NCBI GenBank assembly: GCA_963281255.1
Contig: OY725496.1
Location: 2,976,001-3,040,000 of the forward strand
Length of the DNA: 64,000 bases
From: Aphrocallistes beatrix
Taxonomy: Eukaryota; Porifera; Hexactinellida; Sceptrulophora; Aphrocallistidae
Direction: 5' to 3'
The notes beneath the pieces are model-generated. The model searched no databases. It worked only from the letters and a program-made list of their open reading frames with translations, and was not told the origin of the DNA. The first letter of the stretch is position 1, and each line of letters opens with the position of its first letter. Made by a program: the position numbers and the translations under genes. Below, in pieces: positions 35,003 through 48,300 of the stretch.

Positions 35003-35190
35003 CAGTCGACTCCGCTTAATAGGGCCACATCGGTCAGAGGACATTTTGCCCCGATTAAGCGGAGGACCCTATTAACCGAAAATATTTTGTATTAGCTTCT
35101 ATGTGTGAGAGCTATTCCGGTCCTGCCCAAAGTGGCCCGATTAAGCAGCTGACCCGATTAAACAGTGGCCCTATTAAGCGGAGTCGACTG
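35003..35190. mobile_element. Tigger-like MITE (188 bp), complete
   Basis: CAGTCGACTCCGCTTAAT and its complement ATTAAGCGGAGTCGACTG are flanked by TA (35001-35002, 35191-35192). Reference copy for 6333-6459 and 47130-47805. Confidence 0.88.
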
Positions 35191-35208
35191 TATATACATA
35201 TATATACA

Positions 35209-35240
<32 letters not shown>

Positions 35241-35252
35241 CATATATATATA

Positions 35253-35486
35253 CCGTAAACTGGGGCGGCTTTGGCCCTAGGAGGTGACTGTCCCACAATA
35301 GCAATTTTTATAAAATATACTCAAACTTATGAATTAATGTAATTACATTGATAATATGTTAAATGAAACTCTCAATATATCTAAAGATATTTAAACCGCA
35401 ATATTTCTAAGTTTGAGTATATTTTATTAAAATTGCTATTATGGGACAAAGTCACCTCTTAGGGCCAAAGTCGCCCCAGTTTACGG
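35253..35486. mobile_element. Fold-back MITE with CCGTAAACTGGGGCG ends
   Basis: Arms of about 85 bp (CCGTAAACTGGGGCGGCTTT and complement) are flanked by TA at 35251-35252 and 35487-35488. It sits within the dinucleotide tract of the Helitron-like copy. Confidence 0.85.
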
Positions 35487-36387
35487 TATATATATATACT
35501 ATATCTGTATCGGATTGATTGAAGAAACTGCCAGGCACAGAAAGCTGATTTTTGCCATGTGTGAGTCTTTTGGCTATGGCTCCACTAAGTTCTGAGTTCA
35601 GACCAAAATGTCGACTCATCATGGAATTATGACGTCATTGTCACCTTTTTTTATAATCAGAAAGTTTTTCGACCATAACTCAAAATTTTAAAAATTGACA
35701 TAATTGGTGATTTTTCGTGCGATATCGATTATAACTGTAAGGCAGACTTATTTAGAGATGTTATCTCCCATATAATTAATCAATGGTGACCACAGGCGCC
35801 CACAAAGTGTCCGCCCGCAGCGCAAGCAAGCGAAGCGCGCTTGTTATTAATAAATACGGGTTTGATATGTTAGTTTACATAGTTGTGCAACAATCAATTT
35901 TTTGAACGTTCATCCAGTAGATCATTTAAAAAAAGATGACAATAAGATGGCAATATTATGATTTAGAATATAAACATTGTATGTGTGAATATAGTACCGC
36001 TCTCAATCCTGGGGCTGAATATTCGAATATTCGTTTGTTTAGATGACGCAAGCATTTTTTCAGCCAACATCGTTTAACCGAATCAATCCTCGTTTTCAAG
36101 CATTGAGAAATAATCCTAAATCTATTTTAAGGAATATATACGTACTATACTTAACTATCCCAGTGCAAAAATTTCTTTTGTACTCTTTTCAACTGAAGAA
36201 CTCAGCAATGCTACAATTAATTGCAATATATCCCATTAGCGCAAACGAATATTCGTTAAGAATATTTCGAATGAATATCTGAACATTCAGTTTATTCGTT
36301 TCAGCCCTACAATATACGGTATTATAGATATGGTAAAACTAGTAAAACCAATATTATGAATTGTTATTTAGTGATTAATATTTTTAG

Positions 36388-39300
36388 TTCATTCCAGAAT
36401 CTTCGAAAATACTCCCAGATGTTTGCCAATGATGACATGGAGTCAGGTAAGAACTAAACATGATAGATGCAGAACCTATGTTTATCAGTGGCGGCGCTAG
36501 AGATGGGGCTTGATGGGGCTAGAGCCCCATCAAAAAGATTTATCAGCCCCATCACTTGATGGGGCTGAGAAGAGACAGACTAGGGAACTTTTAGAAAAAA
36601 TATTTAAAACATGAACTTTTATTATTGAAAATTCATTATTGTGTAGCATCAAATTTCGATAATCACCATTGTAGCATCAAATTTCGAATAATCACCATTG
36701 TAATAATATCAAATTTCGAATAATCACCATTGTGTAATTTTATAATTACACGTTCAGCCCCACCAAAAATAGTTCCAGCCCAGTTCAGCCCCATCAATCC
36801 CGGAGAGCTAGCGCCGCAACTGATGTTTATACGCGATCGCAGAGTATATTCAGCATTAATCAATAGTTAAAAATCGTCGTCGCAAAATTGATCATTTTAA
36901 AAAAGTTGCACTAACTTTACAAGAATACCAATAGTGTTCGATAAAATAGATATTCATTGGTACTAATGAAATATTCATGTCATACCTTATACTATTGCGC
37001 TTTGAGATTTCGTTTCTACCTCAAAATACACATTTTGTGAAAAATGTTGGGGCAGATTTTGTTAAGTGGTTTAGACAAACTACGTATTAGTAGTAAAAAG
37101 CATCTGCCCCAAAATGCTTCGTCAAATTGTTTCTAATGTTAATTAGCAGGCTTTTTTTAGTAATGAAATCAGTAATCATCTAATGAGCTTTTAGAGCCAG
37201 GACTTCCTTTTTGTTTTCCCGTTTTTAAAAAGGTTTGTCCACTGTCCTGTGTCAGTCGGATCTTTAGTGAGATACCTGATAGAGTTGTTGAGATCAGAGT
37301 TGCACGTGGGGCGGGCCGCGGGCCAGGTTTCAAGTCGTGTGTGGCCCGACTTGCTGGAAAGACAACTTACCTAACCCTCAGTATTGAGTTTATTGACCAT
37401 CTGATTTTTTTCGTTAGCTTCTCTGTCACAGTTTCATGCGGGCTGGGCCAGTGGGCTTAAAGAAAAGTTGGCGGTATTTCGTCGGTCCGATAATTTGTGG
37501 TACGAACAGGCCTGTGGGATCGGACCCAATGCTCACGCCCGATATTTTCGGTAATCTACGATTATGAAAAACACCCATGTTAGGCGCCAGCAGGGCGGGG
37601 GTGTTTTGTCTGCTGCACAGTGCAAACGAGCGAAGCTATTTATCCATATAATGTAAAAAACAATTTAAATGCCTAATAAATTTATTATTCTTATTTTATG
37701 CTTTTAGATGATGACGACATCTATGAAGTTTTGGTAAGCAATGCATATGTTTTCATTTATACTAATAAATATAGTTTAGAAATTTATTTCCAAGAACATT
37801 CGTCGTCGGAATATTTGTCACATGAATTAATTAAAACGCTTCCTTGTACATCTATAGAACTCGATTGTTTTTTTGTTCGTGACTAGCACTCTTTATTTGC
37901 GTTTTATTACTAATAGCACTTGCATAGCGCGGCTTGAGAACATTTCTTGCCCGCAGAGTCGCCCTGCGGGTGCCTGGGGATATCAAATAACTTGGAGGCG
38001 CCCAATATTGATTCCTTTCACTAATCCATAGATACAAAGTTCAAAATAAGAGAAAGATGACAATTACGTCATCATCCATGATGAGTAAGTATTTTCGATT
38101 TCTTTATGTGACCCCTGGAAAAACGATAGCATTTTAAGCTCAATTTCGTGTCCTATCAATTAAATCGTTATAAATTAGTAATGATATATTGCGTTATACC
38201 TTTACAAGCGTGCTTTGCTCACTTACACTTCGCGGCTGGCGAACATTTGTGTCGCTTTTCAGGCGTCTCTTTCAAATCTGATATTGTATTATTTATAGTG
38301 TTATATTCTCGTTGAGTTTAATTTGATTCGCTGTACTAGACAGTGTTAAAATATATGTCGATTAGCAAATAGCTATAGTATCATGTCTTCAACCAACTCT
38401 GAAAAAACACAAGCATTTAAGAATTACAGTTCAAGTACAATTATTGCAATTTCTCTCGTTTATCTAGGAGAATGAAATGGCTAATATTGAAAACGAGGAA
38501 TCAATAAAACGCTACCTCACTCTTAATCCTACCATATGGCTAATGAACAATGTTAATCGAGAAGAAGGTAGATATCATACTTGTTTCATATATGAAGAAT
38601 CTAATTCTGTATTACTTATATGATTTAAGGATTTTGTGAATACAGGTAGCCAAGCTTACTATACATTTTTTAGCATGCGAGATTCTACAAGATAAACAGA
38701 TCGGAGTAAGTTGAAATTCGTTTCTTTTATAATACAAATAAATACTCAACGCATATAAACAAGTAATGATCACTCTAAACTTGAAATCTGGTGCATGGAA
38801 AAAATTACAACGCAATCATAGCTGTATATAATGCTAATAATTATATTAATCAGTTTTTTCTGAATTCATTGATTTGTCGAGTTCCGATTTCGTACCTAAA
38901 AATTTTTTAAAATGTTCTTTGTTTTTATATTAAGACATATTTTTATATTCTCTTATACTTGTAGCAATTCATCGTCCGGAACTCTAGTCAGGAGGATACG
39001 TTTGCGCTCTCAATTAGAGTACCTCAACTTAATAAACCAGTCAATCACTATCTCCTTATTAAATCTGATATAGGTGAGAAATGTAATAGAAATAGAAATG
39101 CCCTATCATACATCGAATGCACTATTTTAGAGAATGTTGTGAATAGTCCGTTAAATTTGTATTATCTATGATTGCTACCTGACTTGGCTAGCCATTCGAA
39201 GTGGAATATTTATATTTAGACGTCCTATACTTTGCAGGCTATGAAGCTCAGGGTTCTAACCTCTTCTTCCCAACTCTTCCTTCTTTGCTCGCCCATTTCT

Positions 39301-42300
39301 GTTCTTACCAGAGGTATGTCTGTTTGTACGAGTGGATGAATATTTTGTTTCCATTCCAAATGAAAAGAAAATTCTATTGTAACGTATACCCTTGAACTTT
39401 TATACTAGCATAGGTTTCACATATTTAATGATTTATTAACATGTACATCTACTCTTATACATATTTTCATACCTTTTACACACTTTATATTTTAATTAAA
39501 CCCTGCAATGCCTTTGGGGTCAAAGGTATAAATAGAAATGACCCCATTTTCATTTTCACTTTCAGTTCACTTTCAATTTACTTTCACTTTCGCTATGGGC
39601 ATGCAAGTGTTTAAGCTAGAAACGAAACGGTTAATATTGGGTAATTCACTGTGTAGCACAGATTTTCGCTTGTAGAATATTTAAGAATTTGTAGGACTTA
39701 TTATAAATAGTATGTACGTATGTATAATTTTCACATCTCTCCTATCAACGAGAGATCCCGTAAAGGGAGACTGAGGTGGACACCTTGTTTCCACTGGGCA
39801 AACAATGTAAGAAATTGTAGCACGCTTTTGCATTACAGGGTGGCTCATAAGTTCTGTGACAAACTTCATTAGGTATAAAATTTCTCATACTCAAACAATC
39901 TCAGCTATTATGGTCTTTAGAGATTCTAATTCGAATATTCTCAATGATTTTAAAATGTTTTTCCAGTCTAAGACCTGGAACTGTGTTTTGTATGGTGATT
40001 TTTATGAGGGAAAAATGTGTCCTAGCACGCAGCGAAAATCGAGTATCAGGGCACACTGCTTTTCAATTGGTCTTTCTAGAGTCTTCAAATTCTAGGAAAA
40101 ATTGGCTCTCACATTTCCCTCAAACACTCTAAATTTGTAGAAATATAAGATGTTTATATCAGTACATATTGAGGACCATTTGGATCAGATTTTTGGTGAT
40201 GTGAAAAAAAGTGCAATTTTGGGTGGTTTTGCAAAATGTACCAAATTTGATCTTGTGAAATAATGACTTCTCTCATTTCTGATAATGAATTCAATGGATT
40301 TATGAAATATTTCCATAGTGAATGAAAGATATCTGGTGCTAAACCGTCATAGAACATCGATTATGAAGACATTTTTTACAGAAGCAGTGACCTTGATTCT
40401 CGATTTTCGCTGCGTGCCAGAACACATTTTCCCCCCCTAAAACTCACCATACAAAACACAGTTCCAGGTCTTAGACTGGAAAAATCTTTTAAAATCATTG
40501 AGAATATTCGAATTACAATCTCAAGACCATAATAACTAAAATTGTTTGAGTATAAGAAATTTTATACCTAATGAAGCTTGCATCAGAACTTATGAGCCAC
40601 CCTGTACAATAGAATTATAATCCCTAATAAATATGTATTGTATGACAATTGGTTAATGGGATTATCTTGTAATACTTCTCTCGCAAATAAATAACATACA
40701 TTTTATCTCCAGTTAATTTCCGAATTAAATTCCACTGGAGGCGGTATATTATAACTACGTACAACTAACCATGTGCTCCCAATCTAAACTTTGGATAGGA
40801 TTGGAAATTGAGTTCGTTTAGTTTGAAGTCCTTTCTTTTGGCCGAGTCTAGTTCAATTGCGTAAATTACATTTACATAAAATGTTATTAATTGACAGTTA
40901 CCTCTACGAAAATTGTTTAAAATACAAGGATAAGTCATTCCCTAGAATACAACTCTCCGATGCTCCTTAATAAGATCAAATAGAGAGTACCCCAATCTGT
41001 ACATCTTTAATCCAACCGAAAAACACACGGCAACGACACTAGAATGCCTTCATTCCTGCACTAAAAATGCCAGACTGTCCCTTTTACTTTCAATCCAATC
41101 CTTCCTGGAAAAAAAACTACCTTACAGTCTTTGGGGCCCAATCCCTCTCCTAAAACCGTCCCCAGCTCCTTGAGGGGAAGAAAATGCCGATGTTGTACGC
41201 AAAGGAATATAATTGAAACTGTGAATTAATAACATTGCACGCAATCGTCATGCACTCGACTGACCCATTTCCCCTTTGACCACAACTTTGTCCCTATATA
41301 GTTTCATAATAAGCTAGTTAACTACTTTGATATATCTAAACTAACTTATTCCTAGTGGTGGGATGCCATGCTTGTTGAAGCCTCCAAAAGTGAAGAGACC
41401 TGAGAAGTGCTACCACAGTCAGGGGCAGGGTAAACTAAACTTAGGAGCTAGTCACTAGCAGAAAATAGTTTAAATGAAATGTTATTTCTTCTGCAGCTTA
41501 TTCGCCTGATCCTGACTTTGGAAGTGGTAGAGGGGCTGAGATGAATTACAATTCTACAAATGAACAAATACAAGTGGAGAGAGCGCCCGTTCTTAGACAA
41601 ACCAACTCTGTACCGGTCTCAACGGAAAGACATATTAATAGGGTCCCACCTCCTCCCTCTTCAGACAATCTCATTCCCAAACCAGAGCACACTCTACATG
41701 CCATTCCTCCTCGAATACCTCCACTACACCATCCTATCCTCCCTCCCTCAAACAATGACTACTTGAACAGATCCTACATGGATCCGCGCCACCAACTACC
41801 AGCGACGTCCGAACTAGAGGAGCAGACGGACTATGCTAGCATCGAGTATGATACGCCTGTCCACTTTAACCCCAACTTCAGTCAACGCCCTCCTCCTACC
41901 CTACCCCCCCGGACCTACCTCAACCAGCAAGAGGTGGAATACTCAGATCCTCTACTCTCTCCCGATGCGAATGAGTATGACCAGCCAGGGGAATCTCGCC
42001 GCAATCCTCTCTCTCTTAACAGAGTCCGGACCACTGAAGAGAGACATTCCAGCCATGCTCACCGCTTCTTGCCGCCTCCTATTCCCCCAAAGACAGCCTC
42101 AATGCTCATTGAATCTAGGAGGACAGCTCAGGATGGAGAGAGCTACGATTCTTCTCAAGAGGTGAAGCGGGGCATCCTTTACAATAGCATCAGGCTGAAC
42201 CAGGTTGAAGGACAAATATTACATCATCCTGCCTCTGTCTCTCATAACCGTAGAATCTCACTAGAGACTTCTGATGACTATCTCGACATGGAGCCAAAAG

Positions 42301-45300
42301 AGACCAGTTTTGAAATGGAGAAAGACATAGAACTTCAAGTGCACCATAATATCAAGCACAAAAATGCCTCGAGCAAGGGGGAAACTTCTCCCACCTACGT
42401 TAATGTCACGTTCAACACCATCGCAACCTTTAAAGGTGTCAAGCAGCAAGAGATACCATTTGAAGTCGGGTTCGACCAGCAAAGTGTAGCAACATTCTCG
42501 CAGCCTCTCCCTCCTCCCAGACCTAGTGACAATTGTAACGGCTCCTCCAAGGAGCAGCAGTATAACATGTTCACTCCTGTTAGCAGACACCCAGCAACCT
42601 CTGCATTGCCTCCCATCAAACCTCTCTCATCATCTAAGCAAAACTACAACAATTCTAGAAAAGAGGTGTTGGGAGAACGTTTGATTACCAGACCACGCCC
42701 GTCTCCCAGGAGTCCCTCTAATGAGAGAATGGTCATGATGAGACGATCAAACTCCGCAGAGATTCTTGACACTCCAAGAAAAACTGAAAAACCTCCACTC
42801 TTGCCGAAACCTAGAATTATTCACGGGAATGACAGTGGCAGTGGCAGTGTACAGCACAGGCGCTCCTCTAGTTCCCACGAGTGCTACAACAACCACAGGA
42901 TTAGCCAATCACACTTTTCTGCCAAAGAGACACTCACTAGAAAGAGGTCGGCTCCCTCCCCCACTGAAGGAGCACAACCAAAGCCCATCTTGCGAGGAGT
43001 TAAGCTACCCAATGGGCGAGAGAGAGATTTCAGGAAAGTAAACTTTTCTGGATCAACGGAAGTGCGTGAAACTGCGAAAAAGATAGATGACCGGGATAGC
43101 AATCAACTTCGTACTGGGCGAAGTCGGTCGCCTGTGTCTCATTTTAGACCTGCCCATCCCCCCCCGCCTCCGCCTCCTCCTACCAGACGCCACTCCACTA
43201 ACTTCGCCCAGCCTCTCATCGCGAAGGAGTTGTCTGACAGCAGGATTAACCAGGTAGGACACAGAGTGGGTCCTAACAAAGGAATGACTTATCCTTCCAA
43301 CTACATGCAGCCAATTCCCCAGTTTAACCACGTGGCTAAGTCTCAGACTTTAGATAGGGCTTCTTTCTGTACAAACGACGAAGAGCGAATACAGAGAAGG
43401 AAGTTTGCAGAACGAAGTGGTGAAAAATTTATCAAAGGGCTTAGAGAATCCCCCAGCAAAATGTGGGAGTTGACAGAAACTAGCATTGCTCTCAATTCAC
43501 ATGGGAGAAGTGTTAAAATACCCTCAAAGCCTCAGAGGTGGGTGAATGTGGTATGATAATTCATGCCCAATCCTGGAGATATGTACATGTTTAGCTGCTT
43601 CAAACATTTGTTGTTTCGTTATTATCCTGTTCTTCGTTATTATGCTATATCGCAATGTATAAGGTTGAGAGGAAGAGCTGAATGATATATTTACGTAGAG
43701 AATAGTTTTGCAATTTTGTAAGCATAGGGCGTGTTTACTGAATATTATTAAATTCAACCTTATATCTGGATTTTAGTCCCTATAATTAGGGATTACATGT
43801 CCACTGAGGTATCTTTATCAGTATAGAGTTACTAAGAAAATGTTCAGTCCTACAAGTCGTACATGATCTTTCAAATTTAGATGAAGTATGGCAGGTCTCC
43901 TGTACTAACTGCAGGAGAACAACGAACTCCTCTTGTAGATTTGAATTTCAGCTCTCCATCAACAGACCTATTTAAATGATGATCGTTTGTATATATATTT
44001 ATAATTTGTTCTAAATCCTATAGTGAGAGTACCAATACCCGTGACAACTTAAATAACGGAATCGATAATGAAAACTTGAATCTGGAGGAGTATAAGAAAG
44101 TTGCTCTATCTAAAAGTTAGCTTAACACATTACAAGTTACGAATAATTCACTTCGTTTCCACGAATTTGTAGTGCCATATTATGTTTCATCGATTTGGGA
44201 CGGGGAAGTCATATAAAGCCTGGTAGCTATATGAATAGATCGTCCCTAGGGAAACGGAGTAACTGGACGGTTTACTCGTTATGAATAACCCAAATGAATT
44301 AGAGCACTGGAGTATGTTCTATTTATACTAAACACCACATTTTTATGCTTCCCCATTGAAATGACTTAACAGGAAATGATTTAACTTTCCTAGGTTATTC
44401 GGATTTTAATAAATTAACGTTGTTCGTAGGGAGCAAATACAAGAAGTCAAGGACTCCCTCACGCAGGGTAGCGATGTACATATACAGGTTGGTAACATTC
44501 AACTACAGACGTAATATATGAAATCAAAGAGTACTTGGAACAGTATGGTACCATGCTATAATCCTTTTACAACGGAATTAACCTAATTTGTACTTCGTTT
44601 AAACGTCACTCTTTTGATGTGTTTTGAATTTAGAAAGTCCAATGAACAATGACGTTCGATGTCTTCGATCAGACTTGTTGATTCCATATTTGAATATTTG
44701 ATTTGATTTGATACAATTTAGTGTTTTATGAAAATTGATTTGATGTGATTTGACTACTGTTTGATTTGATTTCATTTGAATAAAAAACTATCAAATCCAC
44801 AACTCTGCGATATATGGCCCTGAATATTCTAGATAAGAAATAAGTTTTGAAATAGTAGTTAATTAAGTGGAGTACTACAATTTCATTTCGAAAAATTATA
44901 TTGAATTCTTCTAGATTGAATGGCCGAACCCACCCAATGGGTAACAAGATACATAGCTTTAACAAGGCTATTCTTAAACGGCAGCAAAGCGATGGAAATG
45001 TAAATATTGAGAAGACTTTAGTACAGGTAATTCATTAGTCATATATATATACGTCATAATTCCATGATGAGTCGACATTTTCGCCTGAAATCAGAACTTA
45101 GTGGAGCCATAGCCAAAAGACTCCCACATACCAAAAATCTGCTATCTGTGCCCGGCAGCTTCTTTAATCAATTCGCTATATATATATACATATATACACT
45201 GCCTGAACAAAAGTATTCATACACTCCATAATTACTCATACAAATAGTTATACTACTGATTCATTCAGCGTTTCAAGAATATTTAATTTGTGAGAGATAC

Positions 45301-48300
45301 ACTTAATTTGACTTCAAATTCGAATTCTCCACATTCAAATTACCCACTTTACAAGTTTTCAACTTAATTACTCTTCATCAAGATTAAGATTTTCAGTATT
45401 TGCTAATTGTTTTATTTGGGAATTTCATTGTCAGGTACGGAGGTTTATTGATGGAGTGAAAAAGCATCTTATGACTGCCAAGATAGACGTAATAACGCAT
45501 AAATATCGAGATCAACTTAACGGAAATACTACGAAAGAAGATCCTACAGATATGGTAAGCTCGAATATCTACATATATATATATATATATTATACTAGCA
45601 CGCTTCGTTTGCTAGTGCTGCGCGGCTTGCGAACACTTAGTGTCTGCCTGAGCCACCGTTCGCGGCCCATACTACAACTTTTTCACAGGAAGCCCCCATT
45701 TTTTATATATTTAAGTCTTATACCCGTGATTTCTCCCACAAACTCGAAGCTCCTAGTCCAGAACTAACATGTCATACAGCTGCATTTCATCAATAAATTA
45801 ATTATAAACAATACTTATTATCTTTAGAATAGATAATTGTTGGTTTCCATGAACCAATGGATTTTAAGTCTCGAATAGCAAATATGAATTTATTGTTGCA
45901 TTGCATAACATATACGTAGTTCCTAAGGTTAATTCGGTAAATGGACAAAATTTCAAAATTCAAAAAGAAGCCTCGTTTTCTGCGTAGAACTTATTAGTCG
46001 GGTCAAAATAGGAAGCAAATTATCCTAACCCCAAAATAATTGCAAGAAATTGTTTTATTGCATTTTTCCGTAGTATCATGTCTTAAGAGTGACATACTAA
46101 AAGTTTACCGAAATCGGACTATCCGAAAGTGGATTGGTACGACTCCGTCGTTGACCCCGGACTATACAAATCGCAGGTTTTAAAAACGGATATTTAAACT
46201 TTCAAATGATGCAGATCATTTTTATTGTAATATTCGTGCTCAGCATCAAATTTCCGACAATTTGATATATATATTGACTATATTTTGGGCAAATATTTTC
46301 TGATCCTCCCTAGGAACGGCCTGGAATGTGAAAATTCCGATCTCCAAATTTGGTAGAAACCATATCGAGTGACCCCTTGTTTTTCTCGGCTATGCTTGCT
46401 GAGTACGAATTTCTTAATATAAATAGTCTAAATGTTAGTTTTAAATATTATTACTTACGGCTGGTGGCATAAATGTATTATTAATGAAAAAACAAACAAA
46501 TAAAATTTAAAATTTGATTCCCATCTCAACTGGGTCTTGGATTGCCTCAGAAAACACTAGCACAGCTTTGTAAGACGGAATCCTCTTTCATCAACCAGTG
46601 TAGAACAGACTTCTCACACCGAGCGAATGCATGTAGAAAAGGCAGGCTGTCATAGATGTCGTTCTCAAACTCCTGATTTATAACCTTTATGTCATACAAT
46701 ACGGTTGGTTTCCCTTTATCCGAGTAGAAGTATATCTTTGTACTGTTGTTAATTTCGTGATACCTGAAAGACCACTGACAGCCTCTGCCACGAAATTTCA
46801 CTCTCTGAGGAGCTCCTTCCAGGTGATGTTGTGGAAGGGCATGACTGATGATATGGAGGTCACGGATGGGGATGGGACTGTCAAGATAACAGCCTAATCC
46901 CAGTCATGATGGACGTTAACCCTGCATCCGAAGCACTACTGAAAATGATTTATTGTAACTGTTCTACTGGCTGTAGTAGTCTCAGATATAGCTGCAGGAA
47001 ACAAGGACTAAACAGCTCTCAAGCATGCGGACGATGCCAAGAGAACAACTGCGCCAATGTGAGCGAAAGAATTGCATCAGATGAAGAAACGGAAGATACA
47101 ACTGAAATACGAGCATATCTATCAATCTACAGTCAACTCCGCTTAAGAGGACTACAGGTTAATCGGGCCGAGGCTTAATCAGACCACTTTTGTCAGGACC
47201 GGATTATTTATATATATCACACATACATACGTAGAAGCTAATGGAAAATATAGACACGTACACTGCCTGAACAAAAGTATTCGTACACCCCATAATTCCC
47301 CATACAAATAGTTATAATACTGATTTATTTAGCGAGTCAAGGTATTTAATTGGTAAGAGATACGCTTAATTTAACTTCAAATTCGAATTACTCACTTTTT
47401 ATCTTTCAACTTGTTTACACTCCCACAAGGTTAAAATTTTTCAAACTGCGCCACCTCATACCACCAATGCCATCATATCAAATGGTGATCACTCGCGACA
47501 TGTGGTATAGGAAAGCAAATGCTGAAAATAATCTTGAAGAAGAGTAACTAAGTTAAAAACTTATAAAGTGGGTAATTTGAATGTGGAGAATTCGAATTTG
47601 AAGTCAAATTAAGTGTATCTCTTACCAATTAAATACATTGACTCGCTAAATAAATCAGTATTATAACTATTTGTATGGAGAATTATGGGGTGTACGAATA
47701 CTTTTGTTCAGGCAGTGTATATCTATATATTTTGAATAGGATTCTCTGCTTAATCGGACCAAAATATCCTCTCACAGATGTGGTCCTATTAAGCGGAGTC
47801 GAGTGTATTTAACAATCTATCCCATCTAATTTTCCATTTTTAAATATCATAGGTATTGAGTTAAAGTTATTAGTTTTTTCCCATTAAAAATACACTTATG
47901 CCACCAGCCGTAAGTAATAATATTTTAAAACTAACATTTAGACTATTTATATCAAGAAATTCGTACTCAGCAAGCATAGCCGAGAAAAACAAGGGGTCAC
48001 TCGATATGGTTTCTACCAAATTTGGAGATCGGAATTTTCACATTCCAGGCCGTTGCTAGGGAAGATCAGAAAATATAGTCAATATATATATCAAATTGTC
48101 GGAAATTTGATGCTGAGCACGAATATGACAATAAAAATGATCTACAATCATTTGAAAGTTTAAATATCCGTTTTTAAAACCGGCGATTTGTATAGTCCGG
48201 GGTCAACGACGGAGTCGTACCAATCCACTTTCGGATAGTCCGATTTCGGTAAACTTTTAGTATGTCACTCTTAATTAAGACATGATACTACGGAAAAATG

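Larger units (their letters stand above)
34970..35843 (+). mobile_element. Helitron-like element, subfamily A, copy 7, with two nested MITEs
   Basis: It starts TCCTTACTATTAAACTCG after A and ends gcgcagcgcaagcaagcg plus hairpin followed by T (the first G of the usual tail is within cccgcagcg). The (TA)n tract is split by a Tigger-like MITE (35003-35190) and by a fold-back MITE (35253-35486). One perfect TGACGTCA lies at about 35630; the AP-1-containing segment is deleted. Confidence 0.65.

Noticed and set aside
37290-37570. GC-rich stretch in a RIN intron as a CpG-island promoter
   Set aside because: It reads like a decayed hAT-type MITE (gggcgggcc, ggcccgac phrases on both strands) and no exon starts there.
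41541-43556. Interpretation of the proline-rich frame as a complete single-exon gene
   Set aside because: Coding sequence continues upstream of its ATG in phase from an AG acceptor, and in-phase donors lie just before the stop, linking it to SH2 and VPS9 exons.
45567-45595. (TA)n tracts at many places as possible regulatory sites
   Set aside because: They are part of the Helitron-like family or preferred TA targets of the MITEs, and show no other signal.
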